From positions 62,001 to 126,000 of the forward strand of contig OENT01000228.1 of NCBI GenBank assembly GCA_900239685.1: a DNA stretch of 64,000 nt, given 5' to 3'. Source of the DNA: Rotaria macrura (Eukaryota > Rotifera > Eurotatoria > Philodinida > Philodinidae). The translations under genes and the position numbers were made by a program. Under the pieces are notes generated by a model. That model had not been told where the DNA came from, made no database searches, and saw only the letters and a program-made list of their open reading frames with translations. Positions 37,316-47,695 of the stretch are shown piece after piece (position 1 is the stretch's first letter; the number at the start of each line of letters is the position of its first letter).

Positions 37316-37975
37316 AGTTGAAGAAAAGAAAATGATTTTCGCTATCTCCAGCAGGTGGGATGTGGACGGGAGGTTTCTCTAGTTCGTATGATATGGGAGG
37401 ATAGTAAATTGTTTTTTTTTAGTGAAATGACTAAACAAGTTGTTATATGAGTAGTCCATTTGATGTTTTATGATCTACAATTGTTCTCCGTTAAAAAAAT
37501 AAATGAGTTAATATAAAAGAAACTTCATAATTTATGTGCAGTCATTGTCTGTCTTATAGCGACGAAGATCGATAATTGAAACTCAAATTAAAACAAATGA
37601 TGACAAAATAAGAAGATTTAGTAGATTCTATAGGAGAGAGGGATTTCTTTTTCGAGTTGAAGAAAAGAAAATGATTTTCGCTATCTCGAGCAGGTGGGAT
37701 GGGATGGGAGGTTTCTCTTACTCGTATGATATGGGACGATAGTAAANGGTTTTTGTTTCAGTGAAATGACTAAACAAGTTTTTATACGAGTAGTCCATGT
37801 GATGTGTTATGATCTACAATTGTTCTTCGTTAAAAAAATAAATACGCTAATATAAAAGAAACTTCATAGTTTATGTGTAATCATTGTCTGTTTCATAGTG
37901 ACGAAGATCGATAATTAAAACTCAAATTAATAAACAAATCAGAAGAAAATATTAGATTTAGGGGATTCTACTACA
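37316..37975. repeat. 339-bp tandem duplication
   Basis: 37316-37654 and 37655-about 37975 align over their length: AGTTGAAGAAAAGAAAATGA, GCAGGTGGGATG, AGTGAAATGACTAAACAAGT, ACGAAGATCGATAATT and GATTCTA appear in the same order in both. Divergence is modest, with small indels. An ambiguous base (N) sits at 37747. The unit starts with the same GAAGAAAAG word as the neighbouring short repeats. Confidence 0.85.
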
Positions 37976-38553
37976 GCGTTAAAATGTAAAACCAGGATAA
38001 ATAAATATTTATATGACAATGTAATATAAATAGCGTAATCAACGAATTATTTTATTTCTTTTTAATATTATAATACGAGTTCAACAAGATACATTCATTG
38101 CTATACGACTCATGCAAGTGATATGAGGAGTATTGAGATTAATGAAAAATATGAAATAAAATTTTGTTTTGTTTTGTTTTGGTCACCAATTTGAAAAAGA
38201 AATCTTATTTATGATAAATTAGATAATACATAGCTAAATCTAACTCATAGAAAAAGTTTGCATATCGTTCATGTAACTTTATTTGCATTTTGATTTTCGA
38301 AATACTTTTGTTCTTTTCTTTTCTTCGCTCTCTTTTGTGTCTATTTTCTCTATCTCTAATTAAATCTATTATTCCAATCTGAACTAAATTCTCATGTCAA
38401 CTGTAACATATATACTGGAAAAAGTTCTCTTCGTCGTTCACATAGAACAACTTCACCGGAAATAAGAATAAAATATTCTTTTCGATAAAATCATTAGATA
38501 TTTTGGTTTATTTTTTAATTGTATTATAGACGCGTCAGCTTTTAAGCCCTTCA
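37976..38553. other. gene-poor stretch
   Basis: Nothing recognisable apart from a short (TTTTG)n run near 38165. Confidence 0.4.
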
Positions 38554-38876
38554 ATGGATTCAACTATGTCAGAGCTAATTCATCATGATTTCAATCAACC
38601 ACTGGTTGAAAATTATCGTTTAAAGGAGATTTTAGTCTATCAAAGTGAGATTCAAAGTTGATTCTCTAGTGTTTTTCACATATGAATCAGCACACCACAT
38701 CATCATCTATGTCTGACAAAGATTTGAGTGTAAAATATTGGAATTTCATCAGCGAAAATATTGGCAGTGTCCATCAACATCTTCATCAACAAAAACATAG
38801 TAAGATTCTAAAACAAACTTTAAAGAGGAAGATGAATGAAGTTCCAGTCATACCAGCTCACAGGATGTTATAAATG
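38554..38876 (+). pseudogene. possible broken small gene, unknown family
   Basis: A frame from the ATG at 38554 gives 35 residues (MDSTMSELIHHDFNQPLVEN...). After a change of frame, 38682-38876 gives MSDKDLSVKYWNFISENIG and a basic tail. Both have a less AT-driven composition than the neighbourhood. They could be two exons or one frame broken by an indel; no family recognised. Confidence 0.2.
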
Positions 38877-39059
38877 GCTATACTTTTTTCATTATTTCGG
38901 CATCGTCATTTATTGTCAAAGTCTTGTATTACACAATTTCGTCTTTTATTTCATCTTCTTGGTGTACAAAATGAACGACCTGACTATAGATTGATATATT
39001 AAAATGATATATCAACTGATACGAGAAATTAATATTTTGACCGATAAAGTTAAAACAGT

Positions 39060-39255
39060 TGTATTGACCAAAAAACTGAAATTAGGCTGTTTTCAACAGT
39101 TTTTTCCGAACTACTTTGCGTAAAACTGTAAAAACGATTTTAAAGTGTACATTCTAGTCACAAACTCATTTCAACGTGTTAAAACGCCTTAAACGCTATA
39201 ACAACGTGTTAAAACGGTTTTCTACCCGTTAAATGTCTGCCTGGGTAGCAAAAGA
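39060..39255. repeat. diverged member of the GCAGACA-end repeat family
   Basis: It has multiple AACGTGTTAAAACG words. Its right edge, read outward on the minus strand, is CTACCCAGGCAGACA, which matches the edges at 1704 and 35815. The left edge is not identifiable. Confidence 0.4.
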
Positions 39256-39287
39256 TTACGCTAAAAAAATACTTTTTTTACGGAAAT

Positions 39288-39490
39288 TAAAAAGGATCTT
39301 CCTACAGGCACATGGGAAGAACCTTTTTTCTTTCAGTGTGGAACTTTAAAAGGTTTGATTTGTATGCTGTAAAACCTTTCCGGTTTCCTTAATCTTGAAA
39401 AGGTTTTGTAGCTTTAATAAAACATGTTTTAAAGTTCTATACTGAACCCAAAAAGGTTCTTCCGGCGTGCCAGCGCGAAGAACCTTTTAA
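39288..39490. repeat. foldback MITE-like element, about 200 bp
   Basis: Arms 39288-39356 and 39420-39490 are imperfect inverted repeats (GGAAGAACCTTTTT, GAACTTTAAAA and TTAAAAGG blocks). A second hairpin is nested in the centre (GCTGTAAAACCTTTCC against GAAAAGGTTTTGTAGC). It has no coding capacity. Confidence 0.7.
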
Positions 39491-40372
39491 AATTCTGTAA
39501 AAAACTAATTTTTTTAAGAATGTGGCATGCAGTTCTTGCCAAATGGTGAGTACGACCACAACCACACCCTCTCTTCTCGTTTTTGTTCTTTGTAATTTGA
39601 CGTATGTTGTTCTCGTCAATTTGGAAACAAACTAACAGCATCTTTTCTAAAGGGTTTTATTAAACAGATGAGAAGAAACTCACAAATCATCACCTTCTTT
39701 TCTCTGATATCTTCACTCGAGTTTTCTTAAAAATAAACCAAAATTTTGCAAGACAGATACAATATCTATTTGACCAAATCAATAATCCTGTCACGCATGC
39801 TGTGCCAGTTCGTTAGAAGTCATCTAGAAAAACCCTGAAAACGCACTATCGTGAATCATGAAAATGTTCAGCGAAACTTCAGTAGAGTTTCGAATGTTGA
39901 TCTGTTCTTTATTGTCCACAAGATTTCTCGGAGATTGGAGGAAAGTAATGAGATAATATAGAAAATGTTAGCTGCAACTCACAATGAATATTCCCACCCA
40001 CTCTGACAGTGGTACATCGTAGAATTTTCATCAAACTCTGCCTTCTAGATCAGCTTGCGATTCAGTAATCTAGATTCCAATTGAATTCTGTTGTATTCTT
40101 GGATACCATGCAGGTTCTATCAGATTTAATGAAGATATTGACAATTAACAGTGAAGTTTAGGCACGAGAGAATTTATTACATATATATTTTCTTGATTAA
40201 GAGCAAATGATATAAAATATTCAGTTATGTAAAGGAAAAAAGAAATCTCGGTTAATTTAGGGTTAGTACTGTTGGTTTTTATTTAAATGGAGCAGGTTAG
40301 AGTTTTAGTAAGCAATACAATAAAAAGATAAAAAACTGTCGTTTGCAGTCAGAATGAATATGGGAGCTTTTT
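39491..40372. other. gene-poor stretch downstream of the EXORDIUM-like gene
   Basis: No supported gene; probably holds the 3' UTR of the EXORDIUM-like gene near its right side. Confidence 0.4.
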
Positions 40373-43300
40373 TCAGGCAGACATTGCACAGGTGCTCAGT
40401 TTGGCATTGAAGTTCTGTTGAATAAGATACTTGCGGCCTCCAAAAGCAATATTGTAGTAAGCACCGCTTGAAGTTGTCGTAGGATTTCCGAACATCCAGC
40501 CACTAATATAAAAAAAACTTAATTCAATTGCAAATAAGTATATCAATACTTTAGATATAATGTAGACGGGGAATGTTGTAGTTCGTGACAAATATTACGA
40601 AGAATACATGCTTTTCATCCCAGAAAGATCAAACTGGTCAAGAATGAACATACCCCTTTCTCGAATTATCAAACAGTAAAAGCAGTAGACTAATTGATAT
40701 TTTCTCACAGTCAATCTTCCTTCGCTTTGCAAGTGTAGATTAATGGATTTGCTTATATAAAGAAGTAAAGGGGTCTTAAAGGATGTATAGACAGAACTCA
40801 TGTAGTTGACAGCCATCAATCTGAAGAGATCCCAAAGTGTGAAACCCAATACTATGTCAGAAACAACAAGCAAATGCGCATATCGAAAATAGATTCAAAG
40901 AAAACGGGATGAAGTCATATACGAACGCAAATCGCTGGCTATGTTGGATGGTGTTCCACGTTAAATTATTATCCTTTCTGCTATAGTGCCTGGATTTTTT
41001 TTCGTATACGAATGGCTGAATAATGACTTGTAGATTCTCACTTTGTCAACTGATAGTCGGATATTTGTTCACTATAACTTCAGAATGGATAGTCCTTGAC
41101 ATTATTAGAAAATAGTCGAAATCATCAAGCGTTTTGTTTTGCCCAAGTGTAAGAAGTAGTGCTTTTATGATTGGAAGAAAGTCATACGAGTAAAACAATA
41201 TGTTATATTATTTCTGGAATATTTCTACAAAATATAGATATGCCGATTTCTGATTTTTTTAAAGTGTAACTACAGAGTAGATGCGCTTTGAAAATCTCAA
41301 AGGAAGATGGATTGACCTGTTATATATGTATATCGAAAGTCGCTATCTTGAAAGATGTTTAAAATCTTAGTTTTGAAGTCTGTCATTAGTCTGTTTCGGT
41401 TAAACATACTGTCTTTCAGACTCATTGGGTGTAGTAGAACGGTGCTCATTCACATATAACATTGGGAGTAACTACTGATGATCACATTGTTAGAGAGCCT
41501 GCTACGCAAACACCAGATGTGCATTTGAGCATGTGGTTCGAGTTTAATAAGTATTAATTCCATTTCTACTCCACACATAATGAAAACATTCACAGAAACT
41601 TGTACGATACGAAAACTATTGAGTAGCCTAATAAAGACTTTATCAAATTTTCAAATAATATTTTAGGGGTTCATTTTGTCACAAACAAGTCACTAGTGAT
41701 TTATACCAATTTTTTCAAATACTGATGGGCCGTATGAAGCAGACAAAGGCTCAATAAAAATCTACGAAAATTGCCAAGAAACTGGAAGACAATCGTCTTT
41801 TATGTGTAGTTTATCGTTTTCCATTTCTCGGTACAGTGTACTCCAGTTCATAGCAACATTAGCTCCATGAATTTGAACTGATTTTCATCAGAATCCATTA
41901 GAGTAGTTCAGCTGTATAGCTACACGATATATCATCACTGTGTATCGCAAAATCTATTGAAGAGTCACTAATCATTTCCTATGATGAAATCAGTACAAAT
42001 TCCCAAGAATGTAGGAAACCTTCGCTCCTCATTCTTTTCCATTTGAAATGTGACACTCCTTTTCTTAACGTGAATTTCAATATACATGGATGTTTTTGAG
42101 TAAAAACACATATAGAGAATCATCACAAGAAAAGCTTTTCTACTAGGGGTGGCACTTCAACTTTACTTTAAAAATTAAAGTTTTAAGTCCACTTTAAACT
42201 TTAACAGTTAAAGTTAAAGTATAAGACTTTAAAACTTTAACTTTAATAAAAGTAGTGCAATAATGAAAAATAATTTTTAGCTCTTCAGGTGCGATTTGGT
42301 GTGGTTTTTAGAATAACTTTAAACTTTGAAAAAGTTAAAGCACTTTAAACTTTAATTAAAGTTTAAAGTTGCTGTAAAAACTACATAGAACCGTACATAA
42401 AGAGCTAAAAATTACTTTTCATTTTTAAACTACTTTTATTAAAGTTAAAGTGTTTAATTGTTATGCTTTAATTAAAGTTAAAGTTTACAGTAAAAACACT
42501 TTAAACTTTAACACTTTTTTTAAAGTGTATTTAAGTAAAAGTGCCACCCCTATTTTTTACTAAGCTTTGCTGGCGTACATCTGACGTGAAAACTCTGACA
42601 ACACAATCTCTACGAGACTGAAAGCCGAAAGATTATGTAACTGTTCTTGGTGCTGGTACTCCCCATGATTAGTTTTCCCCGTATTATTTTATTTCCTGCT
42701 GTAAAACTACATCTAATTAGAATGCAGTTCGTATATTGTAGTTAGATATCATCGGCTTCAGGCTTTCGTTCATAGGATTATCAAGAAAGTTTGTTACGGT
42801 TTGTAGTTGGTATACAGTTTCTCTGTCGCGGTTTGTTTCGGAATGGAAGCTGACTTGAAAGTTCTATCCCTACAAACGTCAAGAATTCTTAAAGATCTTG
42901 TTTCACAAAATCTATTTTATATTGGACACGCAGTGTTTTACTTCTGTACTTACCATTTATCTGCATTTTCATTACCATCAGAATCAAGCCATGCATTCAA
43001 CAAGGGATCAGACATGGCTTCCATTATTTCATGTGTGATAACACTTAACATACCATCAACACCGATATCACCATTGGGTGAAGCATAGTAATTGTAGTCG
43101 GAAATGCAACCGTATAAGCATTGTCTTTCTGCATTTCCTATAAATCCGTAAATGTATGTCTTTGAACCAGCTGCGAATGTTGAGTGATATCCGCAATAGC
43201 CATCACAGAACGAGTAAGATCCTGAATCTTCGCTTTCGCTCACATCAGAAGAACTGAGCAACAAGTAGATCCCATTAGTATCGTTTGGTAGTTGTCCACT

Positions 43301-43759
43301 CTTAATACGTAATTGGATTAAATATGGAATAATTGTACCACACAGTGCACTCCCAAAAGTGTAACCCTCATCGTATGAGCCTCCGAAAGTCACTGGGCCG
43401 GCTATATATTTCTTAGAACTTTTGGATGTGGCTTGATAGTAGTACGTCTTTTCGATGTTAAAATATGACGTACTACTGATTCCTGATATAAATGTTTGAA
43501 TGATAGTTTTTTGAGTAGCTGTCCAAGTACCATAATACTGTACAGAAAATGAAGAGGCTGAAAAAACAATGATCCAATGAAATGAAGGAACTCACCAAAA
43601 TATGAACTTTAGTAGCTCCAGTCATCACAGTAGCACCAATTCGATACTGTATTGGTGTAGAAGACCACGCTATTGCACCATTCTGTACCGTCGTGTTCGA
43701 GGTCCGATGGATGTTAACGTGCCCAAGTTCAAGTTTACCTTTGAAATTTGATTGTGAGG
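40373..43759 (-). CDS. EXORDIUM/phi-1 (phosphate-induced protein 1) family secreted protein
   Basis: Exons recognised on the minus strand are 43596-43759, 42954-43537 and 40373-40502. They join in phase with GT-AG introns of 58 bases and 2451 bases. The first coding exon (signal peptide) was not found, so the start is missing. The acceptor at 43760 needs one base from an upstream exon. Family blocks are visible in order: GATVMTGATKVHIL joined to YYGTWTATQKTI, then LLLSSSDV, FCDGYCGYHS, PNGDIGVDGML, ENADKCGWMFG across the splice, and GRKYLIQQNFNAK at the end. In plants the family acts in apoplastic growth control; related proteins occur in bacteria and amoebae, and the C-terminus here looks more like those. 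Function in an animal is unknown. A TA-flanked MITE sits in the long intron and a foldback lies just upstream. Confidence 0.8.
42146..42550. mobile_element. 405-bp MITE with TA target duplication
   Basis: The ends are perfect short inverted repeats (GGGGTGGCAC ... GTGCCACCCC), flanked by TA at 42144-42145 and 42551-42552. The interior is almost entirely AAAGTTAAAGT/ACTTTAACTTT words in both orientations, so the element can fold extensively. The TA duplication points to Tc1/mariner-type mobilisation. It lies inside the long intron of the EXORDIUM-like gene. Confidence 0.85.
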
Positions 43760-43846
43760 CTATATGAGAAACAGACAAAGCAAGAATTGAACCGAGTGGA
43801 TCCTAAACCACTATCTCATCAAAGTAGTAGCATCACACTGAAAGTG

Positions 43847-44123
43847 TCCCATGGCAAAAAAAAAACGTTACTTTTAAATGCTGCAAAACGCGTTAATGCT
43901 GGCCGGTTTAATGCGTTTCTCAACTTCTAAACCGGTTAAAAACGCCGCGAGACGATACGCTTTTCGTTCTCATTCTGGAATTTCGGTTCCGAAACGCGTT
44001 TTGAGTAAGTGGAAAATAGGGTTTCATACGCTTCTCTTCATAGGTAACGCTGTGAAGCGCGTTAGATCGGCCAGCATTAACGCTTTTCGCAGTGAATATA
44101 TCCTAGTTTTTTTTGCCATGGGA
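43847..44123. mobile_element. 277-bp foldback element with CCCATGGC ends
   Basis: The ends are inverted: TCCCATGGCAAAAAAAA at 43847 and TTTTTTTTGCCATGGGA at the right. Inner inverted blocks follow (CGTTAATGCTGGCC and GGCCAGCATTAACG). An imperfect AAGTG flank occurs on both sides. It is probably in the first intron of, or just upstream of, the EXORDIUM-like gene. The open frame 43878-44141 is within it and is not a gene. Confidence 0.75.
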
Positions 44124-44141
44124 AGTGATTCTAGAAAATAA

Positions 44142-44978
44142 ATCTGAAATGTCGTGTTGAACTCGAATCACTTCTTAAAAACTAATGCCGAACTGAGTAC
44201 AACGTAACTAATTTTCGAAGAGCGAGCTAATGTAGACGTAAGCATAATAAAATGACTGAGTGAGCTAATTACAATCTTGCTCGTTCAGTTTTTGATTCTT
44301 TGAGTGATTATAAGACGATGCGTCGGTCAATTGTTTCACATCAACAACTCGGATTCAAAGGTGAAAATTTACGAGAATTTTTAAAAATGCAAATGTACAT
44401 GTATACTACATTGATTTAAATAGAATTAGCATAAATCTTTGAGTACTTAAAATAGTTTTTAAACATTTTAATTCCATCTTTAAAAAAGTCTTATTTTATG
44501 GAGAGTACTTAACGTTCCATGTCACTTGATTTAAGCTACGGTTAAACTTGTTTTAGATTTACTTGAATTCCATTGATCACAAATTAAAATGCAAGATGTG
44601 ATGCCAATCAAAAATCACGAAGGAAACAAATCGATTTGAATCCAGTATAATTCGATTCGTTTGTACTTTTAATGTGAAATATTTGAATTTCCTGGAGCAG
44701 CTTAGCGTAGAGACATTAATTATCTGGTGAAAGATTTATTTGAAATGTTGCAGGCTAGATATTTGCTGATTACGAAATTCTACTAATAAGAGATGGTCAC
44801 CTAAAGTGAATAATCAACTATTCTTGCCCCTACTGACACAGATACCGAAGTAAATATTGATTATCGAAAGACATGGGCTAGTTTTGAAAGAGATTAGATC
44901 CCCACAGAGATTCCGTTAAAAATTTCCTGTTTATTTTATAGTAAGATTTGTTATTTAAATCTAACTCAAGCATACTAA
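44142..44978. other. stretch without recognised gene
   Basis: It may hide the missing signal-peptide exon of the EXORDIUM-like gene; no convincing ATG-to-donor exon was found. Confidence 0.35.
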
Positions 44979-45315
44979 TTACACTAAAGATTTTCTTATC
45001 ATTTCGATCGAATTCTTGCCAGGTTTCTTACCTTCCCTCTTACTAATGGCATCTTTCCCTTTACTGAATTGTGAACAATCAGATGGTGTTATGAAAATTG
45101 CAATTAAAACAATCACTAACAGGCTTGAACCCGACAAATGTTGATTCGATGTTTTCTTGAGATTGCTTTGCCGATATGATCTTGAAGACGAATTCTAGTA
45201 AGCACAGTACTGGTTTAAAAATTAAAGAACTATCTTACCGTTTCCGAAGCTCTCCTGCAATGCTTTTTGCTTGTTTGACATCATCGTCCAACTCAGTTTT
45301 TCTTCCAAACGCCAT
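44979..45315 (-). CDS. possible small single-pass membrane protein, two exons
   Basis: Exon 1, 45239-45315, reads from an ATG as MAFGRKTELDDDVKQAKSIA and ends at a good GTAAGA donor. Exon 2, 44979-45180, begins after a CTTCAAG acceptor and joins in phase, for 92 residues. It has an acidic-then-basic N-terminus, one transmembrane segment (LLVIVLIAIFI at about residues 50-60) and a basic lysine-rich tail. The composition is protein-like and the phase works, but I do not recognise the family. The acceptor was chosen because the nearer one (CTTACTAG) gives an early stop. Confidence 0.35.
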
Positions 45316-46068
45316 ATTCACCGTTCTGTCTAGAATGATTGGACAGAATGTGCAGATAGTTCATATATACTGCGTTCGTGTTTGCTTCATACTTACTATT
45401 TTTTTGTTTTGAGCTAAAGATGAAGATAAAGCCAACGACTGTGTCACTTAAGCGATATGCACAAATATTTATACATCTTATTGCCCCCCTCCCTCCCCCT
45501 CATCCTCTGAACCTTGTAACTTCATTTTATTACTCATGGTTGGAAAAATGCGTGCGTCATTGGTTTCCAACTCATCATAATATTGATCGTGTATATTCAT
45601 GACATTAATATCTGACAGATGAATGGACACTATTAATGATAATGCGAAAGCACCAATGAGTACACTTTTTAATCTAGAGATACGTAATAGGATGACGCAG
45701 AATATCACGATGTATTGTTTCATTACTCGCCAGATTAATATATATAATAATCATCCTTTTCCTTTTCGAATATTTTGGAAACTCGTGAACTTTAAAATGA
45801 GAATAGAATTTTATTTGATATGTTAAGTTGAATTAATCAAAAAGCTAAGGAAAAACGTTTTGAGAAACATCAAAAAAGCTTTCTTCGATATATGTCCTTA
45901 TATCACTATACATAATTATATATATATATATATATGACGATAACGAATGTAAGACAGAGACACACAATCACAATAACAAATACAATAAAAGACATGAATA
46001 AGAGAGAAGGAAGAAATCAAGTGAAGCGAAAACATGAATCACCGCTAACACATACAGAGATAAAAACG
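45316..46068. other. stretch without recognised gene, with (TA)n microsatellite
   Basis: The frames at 45378-45826 on both strands have no domain support. A TA dinucleotide run lies near 45915-45935. Confidence 0.4.
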
Positions 46069-46372
46069 GTAACCCCCAAAAAAGGTTCCGGAGATTTCTA
46101 AAAGCATCCTCTGACCTTCTAAAGCTTAAAAAACAAGTCTTTGAAACTGCGAAACCTAAACAAGTTCTTACGGTGTATCTAGGATACGAACCATGTCCTA
46201 CGAAACCTTTTTTAAGTTTCGTACAGGAGAAAAAGGTTTCGTAGGACATGGTTCGTATCCTAGATACACCGTAAGAACCTGTTTAGGTTTCGCAGTTTCA
46301 AAGACTTGTTTTTTAAGCTTTAGAAGGTAAGAGGATGCTTTTAGAAATCTCCGGAACCTTTTTTGGGGTTAC
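46069..46372. repeat. near-perfect 300-bp palindrome (hairpin)
   Basis: Arms 46069-46212 and 46230-46372 are inverted copies about 143 bases long, with a 17-base loop. By eye they differ by two substitutions and one C-run indel. The outer edge is GTAACC(C)CCAAAAAAGG. Such similarity implies recent formation or gene-conversion-like maintenance. The frames at 45968-46249 and 46313-46627 traverse it and are not genes. Confidence 0.9.
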
Positions 46373-46424
46373 GTAGAAAACCGGTTTTTTCCCTGTGCAT
46401 TGGCTATTTTCGATCAGTGTTTTC

Positions 46425-47695
46425 ATTCTGGTGCATGTCATATGAAATTGCTGTCCAAATCTCGAAAGTAAAATTCTAGAAAAAAATCTCGAAAGACAAA
46501 ATCTCGAAAACGTAAATGTACAAATAAAAAATCTCAAAAAATATCTCGTAAGACAAAATTTCGAAAAAATAGTATCTCGAAATTTGAAACTTTCGAATAG
46601 ATAATATTCCGAAAGATGTCCTCTCATTTCGCCATCATTATGATCAGTTTAAAATTGAAATTGTTTGAATGCTTTCTTTTATTTTGATTTCGTCTGTTCT
46701 TGCGGACTCTGTTCACAAACGATGCTTCTTTTTTTCTTTTCCCTTTTGTGTACACCATCCATATGGCGTAAACTATTTAAATTCATTCCTCTCTTGACGA
46801 ATTTTTCATCAACAACATCTTCGTACACGGCTGTTATTGCCTTTTTTCGTTTTCTTTACGCCTACAGTGGAACTATGTCACCAAGGGATTCAGAAAGCAC
46901 ACCTGCAATCTCATTTCTTAATAATAATAAGAAAAGGCGTCTTCTTGTTATTGGTGACCATATTCATAAACAAAACAAAGTCATCGCGAAAGTCAGTTAC
47001 TGAGTATGCGAGATCAAGTTGTGCAAGGCATACGTTCATCTGAATTTCGATGATCAGTTTCTTAAATACACGGAAAATGCTCCTACACATATGCCTGTAC
47101 CTGAGCGATCAGAGATTCGTAAGATGTTGACAAACATCAAAACTCGAGCCGGTTGAGAGGCAATAGCGATTGGTCAAATTTATCACGATGAACTTGCCAA
47201 AGCAAATCTTTCTAGAGCAGCTCTTGCTATTGCTCCTACAGTTAGAGAAGTTAATAAGTAATGACAATTTTTTCTACTAGCGAACTTCGATAATTTTTGT
47301 CGCCTAGATCATGGACTCGATCAATCTCAACGATGGTGTGGATGTATTTGTGAATACTCCGTCAATAGACACCCACACCCTCCATTTTTGTTGATTTATT
47401 GTCTTAAACTTTACAAAAAAATATTTGAATCATACTCACATGCTATTTTGTAATTATAATCATATCTATCCCGACTGACAGCAATACGACATTTTTTGTT
47501 TCACTATTTTAATGTTTCGAAACTTTTGCTTTCGATGATATATTCTTTGGAGTTTTTTGATTTCTTAACAGGGAGTTTTCGAGGTATGGATTTTTGAATT
47601 AAAAGTTTTCGAGATTTCGTTTTTCGAGATTATTTCATTCGAGATTTCGTCTTCGAGAATTTGTTCACGAGATTTGGACACAATACCTGTCATAT
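46425..47695 (+). mobile_element. MULE-like element with inverted TCTCGAAA arrays flanking a FLYWCH frame
   Basis: The left side 46430-46620 begins CATGTCATATG, continues TGTCCAAATCTCGAAAG, and has repeated AAATCTCGAAA words. The right side 47560-47695 carries the same words in reverse complement and ends CGAGATTTGGACA, then CTGTCATATACA. These form loose terminal inverted repeats of 130-190 bases. MULE transposons typically have long terminal repeats, and FLYWCH zinc fingers are common in metazoan MULE-type transposases. The exact boundary and target duplication are unclear. Confidence 0.55.
46875..47261 (+). pseudogene. FLYWCH zinc-finger protein fragment with two internal stops
   Basis: Reading 129 codons from the ATG at 46875 gives LLVIGDHIHKQNKVIAKVSY, a stop where the conserved Trp of the YW-x-C motif belongs (TGG to TGA), then VCEIKLCKAYVHL and ENAPTHMPVPERSEI. 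A second TGA lies after KTRAG (likely a lost Arg, CGA to TGA). The frame resumes as IYHDELAKANLSRAALAI and ends at TAA. The FLYWCH finger binds zinc through two Cys and two His. No transposase core follows, so it is a non-autonomous or decayed copy. Confidence 0.65.

Noticed and set aside
42807-43088. Plus-strand 93-codon frame
   Set aside because: It is antisense to the strongly supported EXORDIUM-like exon 42954-43537.
43740-43830. tRNA-like run on the minus strand (GGTTCAATTCTTG with a possible AGTGG/CCACT stem)
   Set aside because: No acceptor stem or D arm could be paired; the same bases work better as the polypyrimidine tract of a splice acceptor for the EXORDIUM-like gene.
46313-47003. 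Frames across the palindrome and the TCTCGAAA array
   Set aside because: Their residues are dictated by the repeats; the only protein-like part is the FLYWCH segment from 46875, which is listed separately.
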